From: Defluviicoccus sp.
GTDB taxonomy: Bacteria; Pseudomonadota; Alphaproteobacteria; MPNO01
Direction: 5' to 3'
Assembly: GCA_028820945.1 (NCBI GenBank)
Contig: JAPPHW010000411.1
Location: 1-5,887 of the forward strand
Length of the DNA: 5,887 nucleotides
Shown here: one piece after another, positions 1 through 5,307 of the stretch
Layout: the number at the start of each line of letters is the position of its first letter
How positions within the stretch are numbered: the stretch's first letter is position 1
Program-made: the position numbers and the translations under genes
Notes under the pieces: generated by a model
Seen by the model: only the letters and a program-made list of their open reading frames with translations
The model's database searches: none
Told to the model about the DNA's origin: nothing

Positions 1-1
1 G

Positions 2-1474
2 GTCGAGGCGGAGCTCGCCTCGCTCCACACCCAGGCGGAGATATTCGCCGGCGCGCTCGGCGAGGGCGCGGCGGGGGAGGCGGCGGGCGGGGACCAGGCG
101 CTGCTCCCGGTCACCGCGCGGCCGATGCTGCGCCGGCTGGTGGGTCCCACGAGGGCGCGGGCGCGGCTGTTCGGCGCCGGCGGCGCGCTGATCGTCGACA
201 GCCGCGACATGGTGGGCCCGGGCGCGCCGGTGCAGGAGGAGGCATTGCCGCCGCCCGGCGAAGAGGGCCTCGCCGGCCGCCTCGCCGTCGCCGCCTATGA
301 GTGGGTGCTGGGCCTCCTGCCCGCCCGCGACCGCCCGCGCGACTACGCCGAACGCGCGGTTCAGCGCGCCGCCGACTACCCGGAAGCCGCCGATGCGCTC
401 GGCGGCGAGGCGCGGACCCGCCTCCGCCACGACGAACGCGGAGGGATGGTGCTGGTCGCGGCGGTTCCCGTGCAGCGCTTCAAGCGGGTGCTGGGCGCGC
501 TCATGCTGACCGCCGACGGCGCCGATATCCGGGAGGCGGTGCGCGACGTGCGCCTCGGCATCCTCAACGCGTTCGCGGTCGCGCTCGGGGTGACGGTGAT
601 CCTCTCGTTTTATCTCGCCAACACGATCACGCGGCCGGTGAAACGGCTCGCCGAGGCCGCGCGTCAGGTCAAGGGCGGGCAGGACGAGCATCTGAAGATC
701 CCCGACTTTACCGCCCGGCGCGACGAGATCGGCGATCTGTCGGCGGCGCTGCGCGACATGACGGCCGATCTGTGGAACCGGATGGAGGCCGTCGAGCGTT
801 TCGCCGCCGACGTGTCGCACGAGATCAAGAATCCGCTCACCTCGCTCTCCAGCGCGGTGGAGACCGCCGCGCGCATTTCCGACCCCGCGCAGCAGCGGCA
901 GCTCATGGCGATAATCCACGAGGACGTGCGCCGGCTCGACCGGCTGCTCACCGACATCTCCAGCGCCTCCCGACTCGATGCCGAGCTTGCCCGGGCGGAG
1001 ATGTCGGAAGTCGATATCGGCCGCCTGCTGGCGGCGCTTGTCGAGATCCACGGGCCTGCCCGCGCGGATCGCGGCAACGGGCTGGAGTTCGCGCTCGATG
1101 GCGGCCCGCTGCTCGCGACCGGCATCGAGAGCCGGCTGGTCCAGGTCTTCCAGAACCTGCTCGAAAACGCCCTGTCCTTCAGCCCGCCCGGCGCGCCGGT
1201 GACCGTCCGGGCGGCGCGGGAGAACGGCACGCTCGCCGTCACGGTCGACGACGAAGGCCCCGGAATCCCTGAAGAAAACCTCGATTCCGTGTTCGAGCGG
1301 TTCTACACCCAGCGCCCGGAGAGCGAGCGGTTCGGAAGCCATTCCGGGCTCGGCCTGGCGATCGCTCGCCAGATCGTCGAGGCCCATCGCGGCTCGATCG
1401 CCGCCTCCAACCGGTACGACGGAAACGGCGGCATCGCCGGTGCGCGGTTCACCGTCCGCCTGCCGGCGGGCTGA
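2..1474 (+). CDS. chvG: ChvG/ExoS-type sensor histidine kinase, 5' end outside the window
   Basis: Inner-membrane sensor kinase that autophosphorylates on His and, in this family, passes phosphate to the response regulator ChvI to control envelope, acid and exopolysaccharide responses. The frame is open from position 2; an ATG at 125 is internal, because the 41 codons before it read like ChvG (LHTQAEIFAGAL). Numbering from that ATG: end of the periplasmic sensor region to about 140, transmembrane helix about 144-165, HAMP about 166-220, H-box SHEIKNPLTSL with phospho-acceptor His232 (bases 818-820), N-box FQNLLENAL at 342-350, G1 box DEGPGIP at 376-382, G2 box GLGLAI at 408-413. All catalytic motifs are intact. 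About 490 residues are present; family members are near 600, so roughly 100 residues including the first membrane helix are missing to the left. It lies 3 bp before hprK, the usual neighbour. The kinase assignment is certain; the ChvG name rests on motif style and context. Confidence 0.93.
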   Translation, partial: VEAELASLHTQAEIFAGALGEGAAGEAAGGDQALLPVTARPMLRRLVGPTRARARLFGAGGALIVDSRDMVGPGAPVQEEALPPPGEEGLAGRLAVAAYEWVLGLLPARDRPRDYAERAVQRAADYPEAADALGGEARTRLRHDERGGMVLVAAVPVQRFKRVLGALMLTADGADIREAVRDVRLGILNAFAVALGVTVILSFYLANTITRPVKRLAEAARQVKGGQDEHLKIPDFTARRDEIGDLSAALRDMTADLWNRMEAVERFAADVSHEIKNPLTSLSSAVETAARISDPAQQRQLMAIIHEDVRRLDRLLTDISSASRLDAELARAEMSEVDIGRLLAALVEIHGPARADRGNGLEFALDGGPLLATGIESRLVQVFQNLLENALSFSPPGAPVTVRAARENGTLAVTVDDEGPGIPEENLDSVFERFYTQRPESERFGSHSGLGLAIARQIVEAHRGSIAASNRYDGNGGIAGARFTVRLPAG

Positions 1475-1477
1475 GCG

Positions 1478-1936
1478 ATGGCGACGATCCACGCGAGCTG
1501 CGTCGCCGTCGACGGTTGCGGCGTTCTCCTGCTCGGACCGCCCGGCAGCGGAAAGTCGGACCTCGCGCTCCGGCTGATCGACGGCGGCGCGCTTCTCGTC
1601 GCCGACGACCGGGTCGACATCCGCGCCGTCGACGGCCGGCTCGAAGCCTCGCCGCCGGAAACGCTGGCCGGCAGGATCGAGGTTCGCGGGCTCGGGATTC
1701 TCGCCGTGGACTGGCGGCCTCGCGCGACCCTCGGGCTCGCGGTGGAACTTCTGACCGATGCCCGCCCGCCCCGCCTTCCCGAGCCCGCCGAGCGGCGCTT
1801 CGCCGGCATCGCGCTCCCGCTGGTCCGGCTTGCCCCTTTCGAGGCATCGGCCGCGGCGAAGGTCCGGCTTGCCGTGCGCGCCGCCGGGGCCGATAGTGCG
1901 GGGGAGACCGCTCCCAACTCCACGAGCGCGCGATGA
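1478..1936 (+). CDS. hprK: HPr kinase/phosphorylase, short alphaproteobacterial form
   Basis: Cytoplasmic enzyme that phosphorylates HPr on its regulatory serine using ATP, and in the family can also remove that phosphate. The product is 152 residues and corresponds to the C-terminal catalytic domain only; the N-terminal domain of the roughly 310-residue Firmicutes enzyme is absent, as is normal in alphaproteobacteria. Visible motifs: P-loop GPPGSGKS at residues 20-27, VADDRV at 41-46 (the conserved acidic pair), and the HprK signature region ETLAGRIEVRGLGI at 61-74. The C-terminal tail after about residue 135 looks unconserved. It starts 3 bp after the kinase stop with no good Shine-Dalgarno, so translation is probably coupled; its stop overlaps the rapZ start as ATGA. 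Its target, HPr, is three genes downstream. Confidence 0.94.
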   Translation: MATIHASCVAVDGCGVLLLGPPGSGKSDLALRLIDGGALLVADDRVDIRAVDGRLEASPPETLAGRIEVRGLGILAVDWRPRATLGLAVELLTDARPPRLPEPAERRFAGIALPLVRLAPFEASAAAKVRLAVRAAGADSAGETAPNSTSAR

Positions 1937-2829
1937 TCGCGGCCCAACAGGACAGCAGCGCCGCCCCGGCGCGGATCGTGGTGGTCACCGGAATGTCGGG
2001 CGCCGGCAAGACGGCGGCGCTGAAGGGGTTGGAGGATCTCGGCTACGAGGCGGTCGACAACGTGCCGCTCGCCCTGGTCGCGGAACTCGTCGATCCCGAA
2101 CGGGACAGCGGGCGGCCGCTCGCCATCGGGATCGATATCCGAACGCGGGATTTCACCGTCGCCGGCGTCAACGCGCGGCTGGATGCCCTCGTCGCGCGGC
2201 GGGGCGCGCCGGTCCGGCTGGTCTTTCTGGACTGCGGCGACGAGATTCTCAGGCGCCGCTATTCCGAGACCCGGCACCGGCACCCCCTGGCGGAGGAAGG
2301 CCGGCTGACCGAGGCGATCGGGCGGGAGCGCGAGCTGCTCGCGCCGCTCCGCGAGCGCGCCGACGAGGCCATCGACACCTCCACGCTCACGCTGGCGGGG
2401 CTCAAGCGCCGCCTCGCCGGCGCGTGCGGGCTGGGGGACGCACCGGCCCCCGCGATCGCGCTGGTCTCGTTTGCCTATCGCAACGGGCTGCCGCCGGAGG
2501 CCGACATCGTGTTCGACGTCCGCTTCCTCGCGAACCCGCATTACCAGCCCGATCTGGCGTCGCTTACCGGGCTGGACGGGGCGGTCGCCGCCTTCGTCGA
2601 GGCCGATCCCGCGTTCGCCCCGTTCTTCGAGTCGCTGACCGCGTTCCTCGCGGTGGTGCTGCCGCGCTACCGGGCCGAGGGCAAGAGCTACCTCACTATC
2701 GCGATCGGCTGCACCGGAGGCCGCCACCGTTCGGTCTTCGTCGTCGACAGGCTCGCCGCCCGGCTGGCCGGGGAGGGGCACACGGCCGCCGCGACGCACC
2801 GCGATCTCGCCAGCGAAGCCGCGGCGTGA
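1933..2829 (+). CDS. rapZ: RapZ-family nucleotide-binding protein
   Basis: A 298-residue member of the RapZ/YvcJ family, a usual length. In E. coli RapZ binds the small RNAs GlmY and GlmZ and delivers GlmZ to RNase E, controlling glucosamine-6-phosphate synthase. Those RNAs are not known in alphaproteobacteria, so the function here is open. Motifs: P-loop GMSGAGKT at 20-27, GIDIRTRDF at 66-74, FLDCGDEILRRRYSETRHRH at 98-117, FDVRFLANPHY at 194-204 (family form is usually FLPNP, here Ala for Pro), and the C-terminal YLTIAIGCTGGRHRSV at 253-268. The first 13 residues are a non-conserved lead. The ATG overlaps the hprK stop by 4 bp and has no nearby Shine-Dalgarno, suggesting coupled translation. 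Position between hprK and the EIIA gene is typical and links it to PTS control. Confidence 0.94.
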   Translation: MIAAQQDSSAAPARIVVVTGMSGAGKTAALKGLEDLGYEAVDNVPLALVAELVDPERDSGRPLAIGIDIRTRDFTVAGVNARLDALVARRGAPVRLVFLDCGDEILRRRYSETRHRHPLAEEGRLTEAIGRERELLAPLRERADEAIDTSTLTLAGLKRRLAGACGLGDAPAPAIALVSFAYRNGLPPEADIVFDVRFLANPHYQPDLASLTGLDGAVAAFVEADPAFAPFFESLTAFLAVVLPRYRAEGKSYLTIAIGCTGGRHRSVFVVDRLAARLAGEGHTAAATHRDLASEAAA

Positions 2830-2830
2830 C

Positions 2831-2839
2831 AGGATGAGG
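2831..2839 (+). promoter_or_regulatory. Ribosome binding site for the EIIA gene
   Basis: AGGATGAGG lies between the rapZ stop and the EIIA gene. The GAGG part (2836-2839) is only 2 nt before the ATG at 2842 but 8 nt before a second in-frame ATG at 2848; the AGGA part (2831-2834) is 7 nt before 2842. Both starts are therefore possible. Family proteins usually begin MIG-VLVTHG, which matches the ATG at 2848. Confidence 0.5.
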
Positions 2840-2841
2840 CG

Positions 2842-3255
2842 ATGGGCATGATCGGCATGGTGCTGGTGACGCACGGCGACCTCGCGAAGGAGCTGGTCGC
2901 CGCGCTCGAACACGTGGTGGGGCCGCAGGACCGGACCGAGACCGTCTGCATCGGCCCCAACGACGACGCGGAGGCGCGGCGCCGGGACATCGCCGACAGC
3001 GTCGCGCGGGCCGACGGAGGCAGCGGGGTGATCCTGCTGACCGACATGTTCGGCGGCACGCCGTCCAATCTCGCGATCTCGCTGATGAAGGACGGCCATG
3101 TCGAGGTCATCGCCGGCGTCAACCTGCCGATGCTGGTCAAGCTGTCGAGCGTGCGCGGGCGGGAGAGCCTGGAGGATGCGGTCGCGTCCGCGCAGGAGGC
3201 CGGCCGCAAATACATCAGCGTCGCGTCCCGCCTGCTCGGCGACAAGGACGAATGA
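2842..3255 (+). CDS. manX: PTS EIIA component, mannose (AgaF/ManX) family
   Basis: Cytoplasmic phosphocarrier of the mannose-family EIIA fold, 137 residues. It accepts phosphate from phospho-HPr on an N-terminal histidine. Seen in the sequence: VLVTHGDLA at 7-15 with active-site His11, ILLTDMFGGTPSNLA at 64-78, and AGVNLPML at 91-98, all hallmarks of the fold. There is no linked EIIB, EIIC or EIID, so in this operon it most likely regulates rather than imports sugar, as known for the alphaproteobacterial PTS. A start at 2848 (135 residues, MIGMVLVTHG) fits the family at least as well as 2842. It follows rapZ by 12 bp and overlaps ptsH by 4 bp (ATGA). The symbol manX follows usage in rhizobia; it does not imply mannose transport. 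Confidence 0.93.
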   Translation: MGMIGMVLVTHGDLAKELVAALEHVVGPQDRTETVCIGPNDDAEARRRDIADSVARADGGSGVILLTDMFGGTPSNLAISLMKDGHVEVIAGVNLPMLVKLSSVRGRESLEDAVASAQEAGRKYISVASRLLGDKDE

Positions 3256-3536
3256 CCGCCGGACGGGGCGTGGTCCGCCGCGAGGTCGAGGTGGTCAACG
3301 AGCGCGGCCTGCATGCCCGCGTCGCCGCCCGGATCGCCGCCGCCGCGGAGGAATTCGACGCCGACATCCGGTTCGCGTGCAAGGGAGAGACGGTCTCCGC
3401 GCTCTCCATCATGGGCCTCCTGATGCTCGCGGCGACCCGGGGAACCCGGGTCGAGGTCTCCGCGTCGGGCAGCGACGCCGCCGCGGCGGTCGAGGCGATC
3501 GCCGCGATGTTCGCCAACGGCTTCGAGGAGGGGTGA
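3252..3536 (+). CDS. ptsH: Phosphocarrier protein HPr (NPr-like)
   Basis: Small cytoplasmic phosphocarrier, 94 residues (family about 85-95). It receives phosphate from EI on a histidine and passes it to EIIA. Active-site segment RGLHARVAARI spans 18-28 with His21 and Arg23; the regulatory-serine segment LSIMGLLMLAA is at 51-61 with Ser52, the expected HprK target. The C-terminal FANGFEEG resembles the end of NPr. The residue after Arg23 is Val where enteric HPr has Pro; other alphaproteobacterial HPr proteins also lack Pro here. The ATG overlaps the EIIA stop as ATGA, with AAGGA only 3 nt upstream, so translation is probably coupled. It ends the core operon; the next plus-strand gene is a toxin-antitoxin pair rather than ahcY. 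Confidence 0.95.
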   Translation: MTAGRGVVRREVEVVNERGLHARVAARIAAAAEEFDADIRFACKGETVSALSIMGLLMLAATRGTRVEVSASGSDAAAAVEAIAAMFANGFEEG

Positions 3537-3545
3537 GGCGGCGGG

Positions 3546-3575
3546 CGCGGGGAGATCGGTTTCCTGATCCTCGCG
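3546..3575 (+). terminator. Imperfect hairpin after ptsH, possible operon terminator
   Basis: An inverted repeat begins 9 bp after the ptsH stop. The left arm 3546-3557 (CGCGGGGAGATC) pairs with the right arm 3566-3575 (GATCCTCGCG), giving ten pairs including one G-U, with a 2-nt AG bulge and an 8-nt loop. The following bases are TACTTTGT, only a short T run, so this is a weak intrinsic terminator at best. Its position between the PTS operon and the AT-rich control region of the next unit supports a boundary role. Confidence 0.35.
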
Positions 3576-3605
3576 TACTTTGTCGACCGGTTCGAGTACA
3601 CTGGA

Positions 3606-3630
3606 AATATCTTATTAGATATAATATCTT
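3606..3630 (+). promoter_or_regulatory. Promoter and candidate operator of the toxin-antitoxin unit
   Basis: This lies in the most AT-rich patch of the window: only 9 of 40 bases in 3601-3640 are G or C. A perfect -10 hexamer TATAAT sits at 3620-3625; no good -35 is visible (TACACT at 3597-3602 for a 17-bp spacer). The -10 is embedded in a perfect palindrome, AGATAT-A-ATATCT (3617-3629). A third half-site ATATCT occurs at 3607-3612, and the octamer AATATCTT is repeated directly at 3606-3613 and 3623-3630, 17 bp apart. This is the arrangement expected of an autoregulatory operator for a ribbon-helix-helix antitoxin. Transcription from this -10 would begin near 3632, about 6 nt before the toxin GTG. 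Confidence 0.6.
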
Positions 3631-3637
3631 TATAGAT

Positions 3638-4063
3638 GTGCTTCGCTGCGTCCTCGACACCAACGTCATCGTCTCCGGCTTGTGTAGCCCTGGAGGCGCA
3701 TCATCGGCCCTGATAGGGCAGGCGTTGGACGGCAGGTTCACCCTTCTGCTCTCGGTGGCGCTGGCATTGGAATACGAGGCCGTGTGCAGCGAGCCACGGC
3801 AACGGATTGTGTCGGGATTGGACGGTGTGGAGGTGCGAACCGTTATCTCGGCTTTGTGCGCGGTCGCGGAGCCGGTGGAGACACACTTTCTGTGGCGCCC
3901 GCAATTGAGGGACCCGGGTGACGAAATGGTTCTCGATGTGGCTGTCAACGGTCGAGCCGACGCGTTGGTCACGTTCAACCTGCGGGACTTCGCCGGCTTC
4001 GCGGATCGTTTCGGGACAACCATTCTTTCGCCGCGCGACGCATTGAGGAGAGTCCGGTCATGA
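3638..4063 (+). CDS. PIN-domain toxin of a type II toxin-antitoxin pair (COG1569-like)
   Basis: Predicted Mg-dependent ribonuclease of the PIN fold, 141 residues from a GTG start. The frame is open far upstream, but the family begins almost directly with the VLDTN motif, and GTG at 3638 (LRCVLDTNVIVSG) is the only suitable start; no in-frame ATG is close. Visible features: VLDTN with Asp7, LALEYE with Glu45, RDPGDEMVLDVAV at 91-103 with Asp92 and Asp95, and DALVTFNLRDF at 108-118. These match the acidic residues of PIN nucleases, and the layout fits the PIN group annotated as putative toxin component (TIGR00305/COG1569). There is no Shine-Dalgarno, and the promoter implies a leader of about 6 nt, so translation may be nearly leaderless. 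GC is about 62% by hand count, and six leucines use TTG, against one I found in the 298 codons of rapZ. This suggests horizontal acquisition. It overlaps the antitoxin gene by 4 bp. Confidence 0.87.
   Translation: MLRCVLDTNVIVSGLCSPGGASSALIGQALDGRFTLLLSVALALEYEAVCSEPRQRIVSGLDGVEVRTVISALCAVAEPVETHFLWRPQLRDPGDEMVLDVAVNGRADALVTFNLRDFAGFADRFGTTILSPRDALRRVRS
4045..4050 (+). promoter_or_regulatory. Strong ribosome binding site of the antitoxin gene
   Basis: GAGGAG lies 9 nt before the antitoxin ATG, inside the toxin coding sequence. It is among the best Shine-Dalgarno matches in the window and contrasts with the absence of one before the toxin GTG. The contrast would favour antitoxin synthesis over toxin from the shared transcript. 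Confidence 0.65.
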
Positions 4064-4317
4064 AGAAGCAACTCGCCACCTATCCCCTGCGCTTGCCGGT
4101 GTCCCTGAAGGAGGCCGTCGCCGAGGTGGCCAGGCGGGACGGGACGAGCATCAACCAGTTCGTGACGACGGCGGTCGCCGAGAAGTTGTCGGCGATGAGG
4201 ACGGCCGAGTTCTTCGCCGAGCGCCGGGCGTCGGCCGACATCGACGACGCGCGGCGGATCCTGTTCAGGGATGGGGGCGGAAAGCCGGAACCCGACGACC
4301 GCCCGCCCTTATTTTGA
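4060..4317 (+). CDS. Ribbon-helix-helix (HicB-like) antitoxin
   Basis: 85-residue protein predicted to bind and neutralise the PIN toxin and to repress the shared promoter. The N-terminus TYPLRLPVSLKEAVAEVARR (7-26) is a beta strand followed by a helix; GTSINQFVTTAVAEKLSAMR (28-47) forms the second helix. Together they give the Arc/MetJ-type fold seen in short antitoxins often labelled HicB family. Residues 48-85 are charged and Pro/Gly-rich at the end, as expected for a flexible toxin-binding tail. The ATG overlaps the toxin stop (ATGA) and has a strong GAGGAG. Toxin-first order is the reverse of classical vapBC. The partner-binding role is inferred from gene pairing. The gene ends 15 bp from the convergent dioxygenase gene. 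Confidence 0.83.
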   Translation: MKKQLATYPLRLPVSLKEAVAEVARRDGTSINQFVTTAVAEKLSAMRTAEFFAERRASADIDDARRILFRDGGGKPEPDDRPPLF

Positions 4318-4323
4318 GGGCGG
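4303..4323. terminator. Perfect 7-bp hairpin between convergent genes
   Basis: CCGCCCT (4303-4309) and AGGGCGG (4317-4323) are exact reverse complements around a 7-nt T-rich loop. The hairpin overlaps the antitoxin stop codon (4315-4317) and lies 10 bp from the end of the convergent minus-strand gene. No T run follows on either strand, so it is not a classical intrinsic terminator, but it could slow polymerase or protect 3' ends of both transcripts. Confidence 0.35.
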
Positions 4324-4332
4324 CGCTCCCGT

Positions 4333-5160
4333 TCAGGCGGCGCTCGCCGCCTCGCGCCGCCAGACGACCGGGTATAGGGCGCAGCCCATCGGGTCGCCGC
4401 TCTTCAGATCGTCGCTCCAGAGAGCCTTCGCCGTGCCCGGGCGGGGCTCGAAGCGGGCGTCGTCGCCGGTGTAGCGCACCGTATAGCCGCGCCGGCGCAC
4501 GTCGTCGCGCAGATTGCCGCCCGCCCCGTGCACCGTGAGCGCGTGGAAGGCGATAACGTCCCCCGGCTCCATGTCCCAGGCCACGATGTCGTAGTCGCCG
4601 CGCGCCGCGTCGATATCCGGCATCGTCTCGTAGTCCGGATTCTCGTCGTACGTGTTGACCGCGGTCTTGCCGAACGCCTCGGGCTGGAACCAGCGGTCCC
4701 ATCGGTGCGAACCGCGGACGAATTCGAGCCGCCCGTTCTCCGCCGTCGTCGGATCGAGCGCGAGCCAGAACGACATCACCTGCCAGCCGCGCACCGGCCA
4801 GTAGGGCTGATCGTTGTGCCAGCGGGTCGGCTGCGCCGTCCCCGGCTCCTTCACGAAGAGCTGGTCGTAGAGCAGGTTCACCTTGGACGCGCCGAAGAAC
4901 CCGGCCGCCAGTTCCGCCAGGCCGCTCTCGAAACAATAGGCGCGGAAGTCCGGGTCGGTCTCCCAGATGCGCAGATTGCCGTGGAAGCGGCCCCGGCCCC
5001 CGGTGTCGTAGCTGTGAAAGAAGGGGCCGGGAGACTCGATATCCCGCTCGATGGCGGCGGCGACGCGGTCCAGCCATTCCGGGCCGACGACGCGCTTGAG
5101 CAGGACGGCGCCGTCCCTGTCATAGGCTTCGATGTCGGCCGGGGTGGCGCGGTAGGTCAT
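4333..5160 (-). CDS. Phytanoyl-CoA dioxygenase (PhyH) family protein
   Basis: Predicted cytoplasmic Fe(II)/2-oxoglutarate-dependent dioxygenase, 275 residues, a usual family length. The jelly-roll iron site is visible: WHNDQPYWP at 114-122 supplies His115 and Asp117 (HxD), and LTVHGAGGN at 208-216 supplies the distal His211. Arg229 in [10 protein letters not shown] (225-234) is the likely 2-oxoglutarate carboxylate ligand. Aromatic residues near the HxD (Trp114, Tyr120, Trp121) and the RGSHRWDRW segment at 149-157 fit PhyH-type proteins. The substrate cannot be named: bacterial members act on many small molecules besides phytanoyl-CoA. The start is the first ATG of the frame after the conserved N-terminus ([19 protein letters not shown]), with GAAGG 10 nt before it. 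GC-rich codon use matches the core genes, so it need not have arrived with the toxin-antitoxin pair. It is convergent with the antitoxin gene and divergent from ahcY. Confidence 0.92.
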   Translation of the reverse strand: MTYRATPADIEAYDRDGAVLLKRVVGPEWLDRVAAAIERDIESPGPFFHSYDTGGRGRFHGNLRIWETDPDFRAYCFESGLAELAAGFFGASKVNLLYDQLFVKEPGTAQPTRWHNDQPYWPVRGWQVMSFWLALDPTTAENGRLEFVRGSHRWDRWFQPEAFGKTAVNTYDENPDYETMPDIDAARGDYDIVAWDMEPGDVIAFHALTVHGAGGNLRDDVRRRGYTVRYTGDDARFEPRPGTAKALWSDDLKSGDPMGCALYPVVWRREAASAA

Positions 5161-5190
5161 GGTCGGAGGGCCTTCGGTGTCGATACGGCC

Positions 5191-5219
5191 ATTCTACACC
5201 CCGACAAACCCTCTCGCAC
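5191..5219 (-). promoter_or_regulatory. Candidate promoter for the PhyH-family gene
   Basis: Read on the minus strand, TAGAAT (5191-5196) is a fair -10 element, and GTGCGA (5214-5219) lies 17 bp upstream as a poor -35. Transcription would start near 5184, leaving a leader of about 24 nt that contains GAAGG (5171-5175). Only the -10 is convincing. Confidence 0.28.
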
Positions 5220-5230
5220 GACCGTCCCCC

Positions 5231-5259
5231 GTTGCCCGGGCCCGCCCGGCTTGTTATAT
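5231..5259 (+). promoter_or_regulatory. Candidate promoter for ahcY
   Basis: TTATAT (5254-5259) fits the alphaproteobacterial -10 style, with GTTGCC (5231-5236) 17 bp upstream, or TTGCCC at 16 bp, as a -35. The spacer holds a GC-rich dyad, CCGGGC-CC-GCCCGG (5236-5249), which could be an operator or simply GC-rich sequence. The start would be near 5266, giving a leader of about 42 nt. Only a weak CGGGA (5296-5300) precedes the ahcY ATG. The rest of the 5161-5307 intergenic region shows nothing else I can name. Confidence 0.35.
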
Positions 5260-5307
5260 GGCGCCGCCCGCTACACCGGCATCCGCCTCCACAACCGGGA
5301 CACGCGC

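Noticed and set aside
1303..3099. 598-codon antisense open frame covering hprK, rapZ and the start of the EIIA gene
   Set aside because: It is the complement shadow of well-supported genes in GC-rich DNA, is very Arg/Gly/Ala/Pro-rich, and shows no domain motif.
3575..3599. GTACT/AGTAC inverted repeat with inner TCGA copies
   Set aside because: The arms are only 5 bp, 15 bp apart and poorly matched inside; too weak to call an operator or terminator.
3537..3635. In-frame continuation after the ptsH TGA to a TAG at 3633, with a hydrophobic, protein-like stretch
   Set aside because: There is no start codon with a convincing RBS, HPr already has its full length and normal C-terminus, and no family is recognisable. 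Coincidence or a decayed remnant is more likely than readthrough.
3098..3637. Upstream extension of the PIN toxin frame to an ATG at 3098
   Set aside because: The extension overlaps the EIIA and HPr genes, is Arg/Pro-rich shadow sequence, and PIN proteins of this group begin at the VLDTN strand; GTG 3638 is the sensible start.
4265..5077. 270-codon minus-strand frame over the dioxygenase gene
   Set aside because: It is a shifted frame of the PhyH-family gene with Arg/Gly-rich low-complexity sequence; the 4333-5160 frame carries all the family motifs.
5161..5307. Possible SAH riboswitch in front of ahcY
   Set aside because: I looked for the conserved GAGGAGCGCUGC-type core and pairing of the SAH riboswitch and did not find it; the predicted leader of about 42 nt is also too short. 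A covariance-model search of this region would settle it.
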